Below are positions 27,974 through 37,852 of a stretch of DNA of 64,000 nucleotides, piece by piece. The notes under the pieces were generated by a model, which had not been told where the DNA came from, made no database searches, and saw nothing but the letters and a program-made list of their open reading frames with translations. The DNA lies in the NCBI RefSeq assembly GCF_003049575.1, contig NZ_PYWI01000002.1, positions 62,001-126,000 on the forward strand. The letters run 5' to 3'. The translations under genes were made by a program, and so were the position numbers. Positions within the stretch are counted from its first letter, which is position 1, and the number at the start of each line of letters is the position of its first letter. This stretch comes from Lysinibacillus parviboronicapiens. GTDB taxonomy: Bacteria; Bacillota; Bacilli; Bacillales_A; Planococcaceae.

Positions 27974-29050
27974 ATGAATGAGGAAACATTACAATTATTC
28001 AAAACATTAACTGAGTTACCAGGCGCACCGGGTGATGAACATGCAGTACGCGCGTTCATGCGTTCTGAGTTAGAAAAATACTCTGATGAAATCATTCAAG
28101 ATAATTTAGGTGGTATTTTTGGTGTAAGGCATAGTGATGTAGCAGATGCACCGAAAATTTTAGTAGCAGGTCATATGGATGAAGTGGCATTTATGGTCAC
28201 ATCAATTACAGACAACGGCATGATCCGCTTCCAAACGTTAGGCGGTTGGTGGAATCAAGTAATGCTTGCCCAGCGTGTTGATGTGTTTACAAAAAATGGT
28301 CCAATTCCTGGAGTCGTGTCCTCGATTCCACCTCATTTACTAACAGATGCTGAACGAGCAAAACCAATGGATATAAAAAATATGTTAATCGATGTTGGGG
28401 CCGACAGTAAGGATGATGCTATAGCAATCGGTGTACGTCCAGGTCAATCAATCATTCCTGTATGTTCCTTTACACCGATGGCCAATCCCAAAAAAATTAT
28501 GGCAAAAGCTTGGGATAACCGATATGGCTGTGGACTTGCGGTTGAATTAATGAAAGAAGTCAAGAATGAAAAATTAGCTAGTCATTTATATTCTGGTGCT
28601 AATGTGATGGAAGAGGTTGGGCTACGAGGTGCTCAAGTATCAGCAAATATGATTAAACCAGATTTATTCTTTGCATTAGATGCTTCTCCTGCAAATGATG
28701 TATCTGGTGATAAAAATCAATTTGGTCAGCTTGGTAAAGGAACTTTGCTACGAATTCTTGATCGTTCAATGGTAACACACCGTGGCATGCGTGAGTTCAT
28801 TTTAGATACAGCGGAATCAAATCATATTCCGTATCAATATTTTGTATCACAAGGCGCTACAGATGCTGGTCGTGTACATACTGCAAATGATGGTGTTCCT
28901 AGTGCTGTCATTGGCGTTTGTTCACGTTATATTCATACTTCTGCATCAATTATTCATGTTGATGATTACGCTGCAGCGAAAGCATTAATTGTAGAATTAG
29001 TGAAAAAAGCGGACCGTTCGACATTAGAGTCAATTCGGGCTAATGTATAA
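27974..29050 (+). CDS. ytoP: M42 family aminopeptidase (YtoP)
   Basis: 358-aa metallo-aminopeptidase/glutamyl-aminopeptidase family protein, cytosolic and usually a large oligomer. Motifs: [10 protein letters not shown] (first zinc ligands), EEVGLRGA (catalytic Glu), LDASPAND and [11 protein letters not shown]. Start set at 27974, with GGGGAGAG upstream; the open frame reaches back to 27776 but that part overlaps the divergent ytzB-like gene and is not protein-like. Ends in a short strong terminator. Confidence 0.9.
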   Translation: MNEETLQLFKTLTELPGAPGDEHAVRAFMRSELEKYSDEIIQDNLGGIFGVRHSDVADAPKILVAGHMDEVAFMVTSITDNGMIRFQTLGGWWNQVMLAQRVDVFTKNGPIPGVVSSIPPHLLTDAERAKPMDIKNMLIDVGADSKDDAIAIGVRPGQSIIPVCSFTPMANPKKIMAKAWDNRYGCGLAVELMKEVKNEKLASHLYSGANVMEEVGLRGAQVSANMIKPDLFFALDASPANDVSGDKNQFGQLGKGTLLRILDRSMVTHRGMREFILDTAESNHIPYQYFVSQGATDAGRVHTANDGVPSAVIGVCSRYIHTSASIIHVDDYAAAKALIVELVKKADRSTLESIRANV

Positions 29051-29059
29051 AGTAAAATG

Positions 29060-29085
29060 AAAGATGCCTATTAAGGCATCTTTTT
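29060..29085 (+). terminator. Terminator of the M42 peptidase gene
   Basis: Perfect 10-bp stem (29060-29069 with 29074-29083), 4-base loop, then T residues. Confidence 0.85.
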
Positions 29086-29109
29086 CTATATATAGAAAGA
29101 GGGATATTC

Positions 29110-29631
29110 ATGAACATAGCGATTGGTACTACAAATAAAGCAAAAACTCAAGCAGTTGAAGCTATCGTTAAACAATATTTTGAAAAAGTTGTTTTTACAT
29201 ATGTCAAAGCTGACTCTGGGGTGTCTGACCAACCTATAACAACAGAAGAAACAAGACAAGGTGCGATAAATCGTGCCAAAAATACATTGCATGCTACAGG
29301 TGCAGCTTTATCTTTTGGACTGGAAGGCGGTGTTACTGAAATGGAAGGTGACATGTACATCTGCAACTGGGGAGCTCTTGTCTTAGCGGATGGCACAATT
29401 TTCACGGCCTCTGGTGCACAAATTATATTGCCAAAGGAAATTGCCCGGGAAATAAGAGCTGGGAAGGAACTTGGTCCTGTTATGGAAGCATATACACAGC
29501 GTCTGGATATTCGCCAAGGTGCAGGAGCTGTAGGTATTTTTACGCAAAATGTGGTAAGTCGTCAGTCTATGTTTGAGCATATTGTCGCGCTGTTAATTGG
29601 ACAATATTTGTTCACATTAGCAGCTGAATAG
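29110..29631 (+). CDS. DUF84 / YjjX-like non-canonical purine NTP phosphatase
   Basis: 173-aa protein of the DUF84 family. The E. coli member YjjX hydrolyses inosine and xanthosine triphosphates, protecting nucleic acids from damaged purines. Family pattern: IGTTNKAKTQAVE at the N-terminus, GAINRAKN, and FGLEGGV in the core. Start has a GAGGGA site. No terminator follows; a 94-base gap leads to the lipoprotein gene, so read-through is possible. Confidence 0.82.
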   Translation: MNIAIGTTNKAKTQAVEAIVKQYFEKVVFTYVKADSGVSDQPITTEETRQGAINRAKNTLHATGAALSFGLEGGVTEMEGDMYICNWGALVLADGTIFTASGAQIILPKEIAREIRAGKELGPVMEAYTQRLDIRQGAGAVGIFTQNVVSRQSMFEHIVALLIGQYLFTLAAE

Positions 29632-29725
29632 TGTCTTTGAACTAGTGATATTGGTGCAGAGTAGTTGCAACTTTACTAAATTTTTTTTAAAATAAAAAAA
29701 AGTTAGCAATGAAAGGAAGATAGAA

Positions 29726-30244
29726 ATGTCTCGTAAGTGGCTACAAGCATTGACTTTACTGCTTTTGATTTTGGGACTTTCTGGCTGCAATCAATCTGTC
29801 GATGAACAAATTGCAAGTGGACTTAAAATAACGGAAACTGTTTTTGCCGAGAAGCCAGAAGACCATACAGATAAAATAGGAGATATTCAATTATTTTTAC
29901 CGACTAAATTCAAAATCGAGGACAGCTCAGATAAATATAATATTTTAATATCTAAGGGAAAAGAATCTTATATTCTTTTCATCAATGATCGGGAAGAATC
30001 AGACAGCAAACTTTATTATAATTTATTAAAAGAAGACAGCTCAAAAGAAATTATCAAAGAGCATACTTTTGAAAAAGACGAAAGTTTCGGGTTTTCAGCT
30101 ATCTCTAAAACAGAGAAAGAGAATGAATTTGAGCTAATTGTTAGTAGTGGGGGCGTAAAAATGACGACCATTTCACAAGCTAAAAATATTGAAGATAATC
30201 TACATGAGATGACGAAAATCGTTCATTCGGTTAAGATTAAATAA
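29726..30244 (+). CDS. Lipoprotein of unknown function
   Basis: 172-aa predicted lipoprotein. Signal residues 1-20 end in lipobox LSGC (Cys21). The mature part is hydrophilic and rich in Lys, Glu and Asp, with a mixed alpha/beta pattern. I do not recognise the family. It has an AAAGGAAG site and is closed by its own terminator. It interrupts the order M42 peptidase - ytpQ seen in Bacillus, where a thioredoxin-like gene (ytpP) usually stands. Confidence 0.7.
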   Translation: MSRKWLQALTLLLLILGLSGCNQSVDEQIASGLKITETVFAEKPEDHTDKIGDIQLFLPTKFKIEDSSDKYNILISKGKESYILFINDREESDSKLYYNLLKEDSSKEIIKEHTFEKDESFGFSAISKTEKENEFELIVSSGGVKMTTISQAKNIEDNLHEMTKIVHSVKIK

Positions 30245-30262
30245 TTGCATAGTTTTGAACAC

Positions 30263-30292
30263 AACGGTTGACAAACATGTGAGCCGTTTTTT
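30263..30292 (+). terminator. Terminator of the lipoprotein gene
   Basis: Imperfect 10-bp stem AACGGTTGAC / GTGAGCCGTT followed by TTTTTTATTTT. Confidence 0.65.
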
Positions 30293-30575
30293 ATTTTGAA
30301 CTTTATTCAGGGGTTGCCAAAAAGTTGGCTGAATAAAATTTAAAACTATGATTGATGTCATGGATTTTAAAAGGATAAAATTGTGGATGTTAGATTTTAC
30401 AATGCTATTGTATATGCTGGTAAACGAAGCAACAGGCGCAATGACTAAGTTGTTCTGCATAGGTGTTTCAATAGCTTTGGTGAATGACTGACTATGATAC
30501 AAGCCTAAGGGCAATTATTTAATCACAGACACACATTTATACGGAGACGTATTTGATAGAAAGGACGTGTACTAG
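30293..30575. other. Intergenic region before ytpQ
   Basis: About 280 bases. A second hairpin with 9-bp arms TTTATTCAG (30302-30310) and CTGAATAAA (30329-30337) follows the lipoprotein terminator. A 47-codon open frame (plus, from ATG 30348) has no ribosome-binding site and I do not call it a gene. The ytpQ promoter must lie here but is not evident. Confidence 0.35.
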
Positions 30576-31400
30576 GTGAAGCAAATAACATCAGAGCAAC
30601 TTGTGTCTTTGTTAAAAAGACAATTAAACGAGCAGAAATTCGATTTTGAATTTGACAAAAAGCATGATAAATTACGCTTAAACCATAAAAAAATAGGGAA
30701 AGGAATGGATCTTTCCTTACCAGGTATTTTAGCAAAATATAGTGAAAAACAAGAAGTGGCTCTCAACGAAGTCGTATATACAATTGAACAAACCTTTATA
30801 GCAATGGGGCAGGAGATGGAACAAGGGTTCCAAACAGCTACGCAAATTTTCCCTGTGATACGTGCAACATCCTACCCACAAGCATCAAAAGAGGGGCATG
30901 CATTTATCACTACAGAACATACGGCAGAAACGAGGGTTTTTTATGCACTTGATTTAGGGAAAACATACCGTTTTATCGATGAGTCAATGCTAGAGGCACT
31001 CCAATTGACAGTAGAGCAAATTCGTGAAATGGCACGTTTTTCTGTCAAGCAGTTACCAACTGTCTATAAGAAAGATGAAGTAGCTGGTAATGTCTTTTAT
31101 TTTGTGAATGCCAATGATGGCTATGATGCAAGCAGGATTTTAAATGAAGGCTTTTTAAAAGACATGCGTGCTCAAATAGAGGGGGATATGACGGTATCCG
31201 TTCCCCACCAAGATGTATTAATACTAGGTGATATTCGTAATGAAACAGGTTATGATGTATTAGCACAGATGACAATGCATTTCTTTACTGTAGGCACAGT
31301 ACCGATTACATCGTTATCATTTATTTATGAAGAAGGGGAATTAGAACCAATCTTCATTCTAGCGAAAAACAGAGTGAAAAAGGAGCAAGAAGAACAATGA
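30576..31400 (+). CDS. ytpQ: DUF1444 family protein YtpQ
   Basis: 274-aa soluble protein of the DUF1444/UPF0354 family, conserved in bacilli, function unknown. The start codon is GTG with AAAGGA about 9 bases upstream. Family-typical segments are FPVIRATSYP, TRVFYALDLGKTYRFID and LILGDIRNETGYDVLAQM. Its stop overlaps the ytpR start by 4 bases (ATGA), so the two are translationally coupled. Confidence 0.88.
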   Translation: MKQITSEQLVSLLKRQLNEQKFDFEFDKKHDKLRLNHKKIGKGMDLSLPGILAKYSEKQEVALNEVVYTIEQTFIAMGQEMEQGFQTATQIFPVIRATSYPQASKEGHAFITTEHTAETRVFYALDLGKTYRFIDESMLEALQLTVEQIREMARFSVKQLPTVYKKDEVAGNVFYFVNANDGYDASRILNEGFLKDMRAQIEGDMTVSVPHQDVLILGDIRNETGYDVLAQMTMHFFTVGTVPITSLSFIYEEGELEPIFILAKNRVKKEQEEQ

Positions 31401-32011
31401 ATGTATTTTACAACAAAGAGCATGTAGGAGACGTATTATTAGTGCAATTAGCGACAGAGGCTATTGTGAAAACAGTGGTTGAGCGTGTTGGCGATATTGC
31501 CATTTTAAAAGAAGCACAAACTGGAGAGATTAAAGCTTTTAACTTGTTTAACGCAAGCAACTATGTACAAACAGAGGCACGAGGAAATGTTGAAGTGACA
31601 CCAGCATTTGTAGCACAACTTGAAGCTGCTATTGCGAAGAATGGCGCTACAATTAGTCTTGATGTTGATTTCTCTCCAAAATTCGTGGTTGGCTATGTAG
31701 AAACAAAGGAAAAGCATCCAAATGCTGATAAATTAAGTATTTGTACTGTGAATGTAGGTGAAAAGAACTTACAGATCGTTTGTGGTGCACCGAATGTTGA
31801 AGCTGGACAAAAAGTAGTAGTGGCTAAAATTGGCGCAGTTATGCCTTCTGGTATGCTTATTAAAGAAGGGAATTTACGAGGAGTTGATTCATTTGGCATG
31901 TTATGCTCGGCCCGTGAATTAGCGATTCCAAATGCGCCGTCAGAAAAGGGAATTTTAGTATTACCGGAAGAAGCGGAAATTGGTAGTGCTTTTGAAGCAC
32001 CAACTCGTTAA
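31397..32011 (+). CDS. ytpR: tRNA-binding domain protein YtpR
   Basis: 204-aa protein. An N-terminal DUF4479-like part (1-90) precedes an OB-fold tRNA-binding domain (about 93-200) of the kind found at the N-terminus of phenylalanyl-tRNA synthetase beta chains (VGYVETKEKHPNADKLSICTV; CGAPNVEAGQKV). It probably binds tRNA; its exact role is unknown. Coupled to ytpQ through a 4-base overlap. Same arrangement as in B. subtilis. Confidence 0.9.
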   Translation: MNVFYNKEHVGDVLLVQLATEAIVKTVVERVGDIAILKEAQTGEIKAFNLFNASNYVQTEARGNVEVTPAFVAQLEAAIAKNGATISLDVDFSPKFVVGYVETKEKHPNADKLSICTVNVGEKNLQIVCGAPNVEAGQKVVVAKIGAVMPSGMLIKEGNLRGVDSFGMLCSARELAIPNAPSEKGILVLPEEAEIGSAFEAPTR

Positions 32012-32030
32012 AAGTATATTATATATTCAA

Positions 32031-32075
32031 AAATCGTTATGTTACCATTGTTGCTGGTGGCGTAACGATTTTTTT
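32031..32075 (+). terminator. Terminator of ytpQ-ytpR
   Basis: Stem AAATCGTTA (32031-32039) with TAACGATTT (32063-32071) plus inner pairs, followed by TTTTT. Confidence 0.8.
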
Positions 32076-32222
32076 GTTAAGCTTGGGCCTATAAATGCAA
32101 GTTTCTATATCACTTTTATGGTATGCTTTTTTATATAGACGTAGACTTTGTTTTTAAAAGTCTCTCTTTTGAAAACCTAGACAACGCTATAAACGAAGTG
32201 TAAGAGAAATGAGTGAAACAAA

Positions 32223-35200
32223 GTGAATTGGTTTAAAAAACAAATAGATAAAATTATAAATAGAGATGAATATGAATACGAATATGAAGATGATTATGAC
32301 TATGAAAATTATCAGGAACAACAAGTGCAGCAACAACCAACGGAAACATCAGCAACTAAGCAAAAGGCTTTTCGCTTTCCATTAATTGAGGACGAAGAGA
32401 TTGAACCGTTAACAGAATCGAAAGAGATGTTCATCCAAAACGACGACAACTACTATGGACAAATTGAAGATTTATCGTTACCGAAGCATTTACATAATCA
32501 TATCGTAGATTCACGAGTTTACGATGTGGAAGTTTCGGGCATTCGTGAGCTTTTGGAAAATCGTACGAAGCGCACTGGCAGAAAGACAATTACGCGAAGT
32601 CAGCCAGAGCAAGAAAACCGTTCAAAGGCACGTATGGTTTTTCGTGATGCGCAATATGAGCCAGTGACTCAAAAGGAAGCTACGCCTAAGAAAGAACCGA
32701 TTGTTGATAGTAGCTTGCCACAAAATCGTAAACGTTTTGTCCCAACGGATGTACCTTCACCAGTCTACGGCTTTGCTAAGCCAAGCCCAATTGAACAATT
32801 ATTAAATAAACGTAAGGAAGAAAATGATAGTGAAATCCCTTCCATACCTGTGTCTGTAAAAGAAGCGACAACAAATGAGGCTCTTGAAAATATACTAGTA
32901 GGAAAAGTGCCTAGTCTGACACAACAGGATGAAATTAATCAGGCTAAGGAGCCTAACGTTATTGAAGCTACAGCACAACAACCAATAACCTTTGATGAAG
33001 CTCAGTTTGAAGAACAGCAACCAGTAACCTTTGATGAGGTTCAAGATGAGAAGCAGCAGCCAATCACTTTTGATGAGGTTCAGGTTGAGGAACAACAGCC
33101 AGTTATCTTTGATGAGGTTCAGGTAGATGAAATAACCCAAACAAATGATTTAACGAATACAGCTGTACCGCAAACGTCATCTTTTGCAGTTGGTTTCGAA
33201 GAGCAAGTGAAGGAAGCTGTACAGCAAGAACTCGCTCTCGATCAACTTTCTGCTAACGAATCGGATATTCATGTTAAAGAAGTTATTGTGGAACAAGTAC
33301 AAATCGAAAATTCTACAATTCACATTGGTGAAGTGACAGTTGTACAGCCAACCACGGATGAAGAAATCGAGCAAGAGGGCTTAGATGAGCAAGCTGATAA
33401 AGCAACTATTAAGCAAGAAAAAAGCCGTATTCCTTTTAATGTTTTAATGTTAAAAACAGATAAAGAGAAGTGGCAAAACCGCCAACAGCTTAAAGTAACA
33501 CCGTCATTTATAAGTGACGAAACTCATAAGACTGAGCCAATTGTGGAGTCGACTGAGTCAATTCGAAATAATAAAATCGTTGAGTCTACAGAACTTATTC
33601 CAAATAATAAAATCGTTGAGTCGACTGATCCTATACCTAATAATGAAATCGTAAAATCAACGGAAGAAGAGTCAGCGCACACAACATCGTTTGTGGTGAA
33701 GGAAGCAGAGTTACCCCTTCCAAATAAGGAATCTGCAAATACAACATTAGAAAATGTAGCGGAAATTACTATGTCACCAGTTGCAACAATGATTCGCCCG
33801 TCGACGGTAGAAAATACTGCGATGGTAGTGGAAGGATCCGATGAAATTTCAGCAACTACATTCATGGATACGGAGGTAATTGTTGATCAAGCACTTGTAG
33901 AGGAAAAGATTGATGTGGCAGGTGTTACGGGCAATTCTAAAGTAGTCGAGGAAGATTCACAAGAACAGTGTCAAATAGCCGCAACATTGCCTGAAAAGGA
34001 GGAGCCAATTGTTACAACTCCGAAACCAGTCAAAGTGTATCATAAGCCAGGTGAGGAGTTTTTAGAACCACCTGAGGAAAAAACGCAAGATACTGAGTGG
34101 ATGGAGCAACAAGGAGATACATTAGTCGAAGCTCTTTCTTATTTCCAGGTATCCGCTCAAATTGAATCCATTATGCAAGGTCCAGCCGTCACGCAATTTG
34201 AAATAACCGTCAGTCATGGAACAAAAGTTAGTAAAATTCGTAACCTAGCAGATGATTTGAAGCTGGCATTGGCAGCAAAGGACATTCGAATTCAGGCACC
34301 AATCCCTGGTAAAAGCTCTATTGGCATAGAAATTCCAAACCGCGTGTCTCGTGCTGTTCGTTTATCAGAAGTGACAAATAGTGCCTCCTTCCTCGAATCG
34401 GATTCGCCACTGGAAGCAGCACTGGGGCTTGATTTAACAGGAAAGCCTGTAACGATTGATTTACGAAAAATGCCACACGGCTTAATTGCCGGGGCTACGG
34501 GTTCAGGGAAATCAGTTTGTATTAATTCCATTTTGGTTAGCTTATTATATAAGGCTGCACCACATGAGTTAAAGCTAATGCTAATAGACCCAAAAATGGT
34601 AGAACTTGCTCCGTTCAACCATATTCCTCATTTAGTCAGTCCAGTTATTACAGATGTTAAGGCTGCAACGGCGGCATTAAAATGGGCAGTTGAGGAGATG
34701 GAGCGTCGTTATCAGTTATTTGCACATGCGGGTGCGCGCGATATTACGCGTTATAATGCACTAGCCGATAAAAATAATGAACACAGTTTAAAATTACCGT
34801 ATATTTTAATTGTCATTGACGAGCTAGCAGATTTAATGATGATGTCTCCTGCAGATGTGGAGGAGGCGATTTGTCGTATTGCCCAAAAGGCACGTGCTTG
34901 TGGTATTCATTTAATTGTTGCGACACAAAGACCGTCTGTAGACGTTATTACAGGGCTTATCAAATCAAATATCCCCACACGTATTGCCTTCGCGGTATCT
35001 TCACAAATAGATTCGCGGACAATATTAGATGGGCAAGGAGCAGAAAGATTACTTGGACGAGGCGATATGCTATATTTAGGTAATGGAATGTCTGCGCCTG
35101 TACGTTTGCAAGGGACATTTGTGACGGATGATGAAATAGAAGCGATCATAGACCATGTTCGTGAGCAAGGTGAACCTGATTACATCTTCGATCAAGAGGA

Positions 35201-35444
35201 GCTCTTAAAGAAAATCGAAGTGTCCGCAGAGCAGGATGATTTGTTTGAGGATGTTTGCCGATTTGTTTATGAACAAGGTGGGGCCTCTACGTCTCTTATT
35301 CAACGTAAGTATCATATCGGTTATAACCGTGCTGCACGATTAATTGATATGTTAGAATCTCATGGTTTTGTGTCAGAGGCAAGAGGGAGTAAACCACGTG
35401 AAAGTTATATTACTGAGCAAGATTTAATTGCTATGTTTGAATAA
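32223..35444 (+). CDS. sftA: Septum-associated DNA translocase SftA (FtsK/SpoIIIE family)
   Basis: 1073-aa cytosolic DNA pump of the FtsK/SpoIIIE family. SftA clears chromosomal DNA from the closing septum and, unlike SpoIIIE, has no membrane helices, as here. Layout: short head (1-30), a long acidic linker to about residue 610, then alpha and beta motor domains with Walker A GATGSGKS (about 757) and Walker B VIDELADL (about 865), and a gamma winged helix (about 1005-1065) for sequence-directed translocation. The start is GTG. The linker has two tandem-repeat blocks and makes the protein longer than the roughly 950 aa of B. subtilis SftA. Confidence 0.92.
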   Translation: MNWFKKQIDKIINRDEYEYEYEDDYDYENYQEQQVQQQPTETSATKQKAFRFPLIEDEEIEPLTESKEMFIQNDDNYYGQIEDLSLPKHLHNHIVDSRVYDVEVSGIRELLENRTKRTGRKTITRSQPEQENRSKARMVFRDAQYEPVTQKEATPKKEPIVDSSLPQNRKRFVPTDVPSPVYGFAKPSPIEQLLNKRKEENDSEIPSIPVSVKEATTNEALENILVGKVPSLTQQDEINQAKEPNVIEATAQQPITFDEAQFEEQQPVTFDEVQDEKQQPITFDEVQVEEQQPVIFDEVQVDEITQTNDLTNTAVPQTSSFAVGFEEQVKEAVQQELALDQLSANESDIHVKEVIVEQVQIENSTIHIGEVTVVQPTTDEEIEQEGLDEQADKATIKQEKSRIPFNVLMLKTDKEKWQNRQQLKVTPSFISDETHKTEPIVESTESIRNNKIVESTELIPNNKIVESTDPIPNNEIVKSTEEESAHTTSFVVKEAELPLPNKESANTTLENVAEITMSPVATMIRPSTVENTAMVVEGSDEISATTFMDTEVIVDQALVEEKIDVAGVTGNSKVVEEDSQEQCQIAATLPEKEEPIVTTPKPVKVYHKPGEEFLEPPEEKTQDTEWMEQQGDTLVEALSYFQVSAQIESIMQGPAVTQFEITVSHGTKVSKIRNLADDLKLALAAKDIRIQAPIPGKSSIGIEIPNRVSRAVRLSEVTNSASFLESDSPLEAALGLDLTGKPVTIDLRKMPHGLIAGATGSGKSVCINSILVSLLYKAAPHELKLMLIDPKMVELAPFNHIPHLVSPVITDVKAATAALKWAVEEMERRYQLFAHAGARDITRYNALADKNNEHSLKLPYILIVIDELADLMMMSPADVEEAICRIAQKARACGIHLIVATQRPSVDVITGLIKSNIPTRIAFAVSSQIDSRTILDGQGAERLLGRGDMLYLGNGMSAPVRLQGTFVTDDEIEAIIDHVREQGEPDYIFDQEELLKKIEVSAEQDDLFEDVCRFVYEQGGASTSLIQRKYHIGYNRAARLIDMLESHGFVSEARGSKPRESYITEQDLIAMFE
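32976..33131 (+). repeat. Four 39-bp tandem repeats in the sftA linker
   Basis: Four units of 39 bases, each coding for a 13-residue acidic block of the form QQP-[IV]-x-FDE-x-Q-x-[ED]-[EK]. Units differ by several bases, so the array is not very recent. They lie in the disordered linker, where length can change without harm. Confidence 0.9.
33540..33647 (+). repeat. Three 36-bp tandem repeats in the sftA linker
   Basis: Three units of 36 bases coding for IVEST-[ED]-x-I-x-NN-[KE], followed by a partial fourth (IVKSTEE). Independent of the 39-base array upstream. Confidence 0.85.
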
Positions 35445-35533
35445 TAATTGCAGTGTTTTCGTACAGATTATCTGACTTTCGTCGAAATTAGTTTTTTTAG
35501 AAAAGTTGCACATTTATCCTTATGCATAAATAG

Positions 35534-35542
35534 TGCTATAAT
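35534..35542 (+). promoter_or_regulatory. Extended -10 promoter element upstream of murC
   Basis: TGCTATAAT is a perfect extended -10 (TGNTATAAT) about 135 bases before the murC start. No good -35 is at the right distance, as often for extended -10 promoters. The leader contains a short palindrome GGTATTAATACC. Confidence 0.5.
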
Positions 35543-35676
35543 AGACAAGATGTTTTGAACAGTACGTAATTTTTTGTGCTTGAAAAGGTATTAATACCTA
35601 ATATTTAGAGCATAAAAAATACGATACACCTAATAGATGATAGATGGGATTTAGTATTTCCCGGGGGGTTTAATTA

Positions 35677-36975
35677 ATGACAGTTTTTCATTTCACAGGC
35701 ATTAAAGGTTCTGGCATGAGTTCACTTGCACAAATCTTATTCGATGCTGGTGAACAAGTACAGGGCTCAGACATTGACAAGTATTTCTTCACGGAGCAAC
35801 CGTTACGTGATCGTAATATTCCAATTTTTACATTTAATGCAGATAATATTAAACAAGGTATGACGGTAATTGCAGGAAATGCGTTTCCTGATGAACATCC
35901 AGAATTAGTACGTGCACGTGAAATTGGTGTCGAAATTATTCGTTATCACAAGTTTTTAGGCGATTATATTGGGAATTACACTTCAATTGCAATTACGGGT
36001 GCTCATGGTAAAACTTCTACTACGGGTTTAATGGCCCATGTTGTAGGTGGCTATAAACCAACATCGTATTTAATCGGTGATGGCACTGGTGCTGGGCATG
36101 AGAGTGCTGACTTCTTTGTGATGGAAGCATGTGAATACCGTCGACACTTTTTAGCGTATAATCCAGATTACGCCGTAATGACTAATATTGATTTTGATCA
36201 TCCAGACTATTTCGCAAACATAGAAGATGTATATTCAGCTTTCCAATCGCTGGCGTTACAAGTGAAAAATGCCATCATTGCATGTGGTGATGATGAACAT
36301 CTTCAACGAATTCAAGCAAAAGTACCTGTTGTTTATTATGGATTTGGTGCTGAAAATGATTTTGAAGCACGAAATGTTGAGAAGACTACAAAGGGAACAA
36401 CGTTTGATGTATTTGTTCGTAATGAGTTTTATAGCACTTTCTTCATTCCGTTATTTGGAGATCATGCTGTATTAAATACCTTAGCTGTCATTACACTTTG
36501 TCAATATGAAGGGATATCTCCAGAGATTATTCAAGAACGTTTGAACACCTATAAAGGTGTAAAAAGACGTTTCACTGAAACGGATATTGGCAATAATGTA
36601 TTAATAGATGATTACGCACACCATCCAACGGAAATTCGTGCAACGATTCAATCGGCTCGTCAAAAATTTCCTGAACGTGAACTTGTAGCTATTTTCCAGC
36701 CGCATACATTTACACGTACACAAGCTTTTTTACAAGACTTTGCTGATAGCCTAAGCCTTGCAGATACAGCTTACCTGTGTGATATATTCGGTTCGGCAAG
36801 GGAGACACAAGGTGCCCTTTCAATCCAAGATTTAGCTTCACTGATTGAGGGAAGTGCTGTGATAACTACTGAAGGTATCGAAGTGTTAATGAAGCATGAA
36901 GGCGCAGTATTTTTATTTATGGGCGCTGGAGATGTCCACAAATTCCAAGATGCTTTTGAAGCCTTGCTAAAATGA
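35677..36975 (+). CDS. murC: UDP-N-acetylmuramate--L-alanine ligase
   Basis: 432-aa Mur ligase adding L-alanine to UDP-MurNAc, the first peptide step of peptidoglycan synthesis in the cytosol. Motifs: [11 protein letters not shown] (UDP-MurNAc domain), ATP loop [10 protein letters not shown] (about residue 108) and [10 protein letters not shown]. Length equals the bacillar enzyme as I recall it. A GGGGGG-rich ribosome-binding site precedes ATG. Monocistronic between sftA and ytxG, the usual order for the group. Confidence 0.95.
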   Translation: MTVFHFTGIKGSGMSSLAQILFDAGEQVQGSDIDKYFFTEQPLRDRNIPIFTFNADNIKQGMTVIAGNAFPDEHPELVRAREIGVEIIRYHKFLGDYIGNYTSIAITGAHGKTSTTGLMAHVVGGYKPTSYLIGDGTGAGHESADFFVMEACEYRRHFLAYNPDYAVMTNIDFDHPDYFANIEDVYSAFQSLALQVKNAIIACGDDEHLQRIQAKVPVVYYGFGAENDFEARNVEKTTKGTTFDVFVRNEFYSTFFIPLFGDHAVLNTLAVITLCQYEGISPEIIQERLNTYKGVKRRFTETDIGNNVLIDDYAHHPTEIRATIQSARQKFPERELVAIFQPHTFTRTQAFLQDFADSLSLADTAYLCDIFGSARETQGALSIQDLASLIEGSAVITTEGIEVLMKHEGAVFLFMGAGDVHKFQDAFEALLK

Positions 36976-37085
36976 TTCATACCTGTTTTATTTGTCAAAA
37001 GGACAGTGAAATGTATCAGGACATGTAAAAGTTCATGCGACTAAAAGTAGCAATATTACTTTTAGCCAAAATGATAGAACAATGT

Positions 37086-37118
37086 AACAGCTTAATCCGC
37101 AAGGAATAAGCTGTTTTT
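37086..37118 (+). terminator. Terminator of murC
   Basis: Perfect 9-bp stem (37086-37094 with 37107-37115), 12-base loop, then TTTT. Confidence 0.8.
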
Positions 37119-37213
37119 TCTCAAAAATGAGAAGGAATTCAGTTTTTTTTGTCGAAGATAGGGAAAGTAATAGTAATAGTATTCGTAATTCTTACTAGCG
37201 GGAGGTCTTGATT

Positions 37214-37720
37214 ATGGAAGTTATTTTGTATATTGCTGCAATTATTGCCGCAATCGGTTTTTTAGTTTTATGTGTGAGCATTGGTATGACGCTATTTTCG
37301 CTCAAATCAATTCTTAACAGCCTAGCAGGTACTTTAGCAGGCATCGAGGGACAAATGGAAGGTATTACACGCGAAACGACTTCCTTATTAACGAAAACAA
37401 ATAGCTTAGCTGAGGATATTCAAGATAAATCCAAACAGTTAAATTCTGTTGTTCATGCAGTCAAAGGAATTGGAGACTCTGTGAACGGTTTAAATACTTC
37501 GGTACAGCAAATTACTTCATCTATTTCAACAAATATTGAGCAAAATGAAGAAAAAATCGCACAGGTTGTGCAGTGGAGTAATGTTGCAATGGGCATTGCT
37601 GATAAGTGGAAGAAGCGTAAAATAATCGAGCAGGCTCCAGAAGTTGTGCGAAAGGACCCATATTCTTACGAAACAGTATATGAGGACAAGCCGAAAAGAA
37701 AATGGGGTCGTAAAAAATAA
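37214..37720 (+). CDS. ytxG: DUF948 membrane protein YtxG
   Basis: 168-aa protein with one N-terminal membrane helix (about residues 2-24) and a long amphipathic coiled-coil-like region (40-115), then a basic C-terminus. Typical of the DUF948 general-stress YtxG family; function unknown. Start is ATG 37214, 7 bases after GGAGGT. It precedes ytxH, as in B. subtilis, where this operon is stress-induced. The 132-base gap to ytxH contains palindrome repeat C. Confidence 0.87.
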   Translation: MEVILYIAAIIAAIGFLVLCVSIGMTLFSLKSILNSLAGTLAGIEGQMEGITRETTSLLTKTNSLAEDIQDKSKQLNSVVHAVKGIGDSVNGLNTSVQQITSSISTNIEQNEEKIAQVVQWSNVAMGIADKWKKRKIIEQAPEVVRKDPYSYETVYEDKPKRKWGRKK

Positions 37721-37810
37721 TTATTATTTGGATGGCGTTTAACTGCCAACTGAATAAAAATAAAGCCTCACGCGTATGTTTATTTGCCGGACACAAAAGT
37801 TACTGGCATA

Positions 37811-37828
37811 AATACGCCAAGGCGAATT
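37811..37828. repeat. Short palindrome, repeat C copy 1 (upstream of ytxH)
   Basis: AATACGCCAAGGCGAATT, an imperfect 18-base palindrome 25 bases before the ytxH start. The core TACGCCAAGGCG recurs just upstream of argD at 51304-51321. Confidence 0.5.
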
Positions 37829-37852
37829 AGATAAATGGGGAGGAATAGTAGC

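Noticed and set aside
30348-30488. 47-codon plus-strand frame before ytpQ
   Set aside because: No ribosome-binding site and no similarity that I recognise; probably chance.
33524-33865. Minus-strand open frame of 113 codons with repeated segments
   Set aside because: It mirrors the tandem repeats of the sftA linker; no ribosome-binding site and improbable composition.
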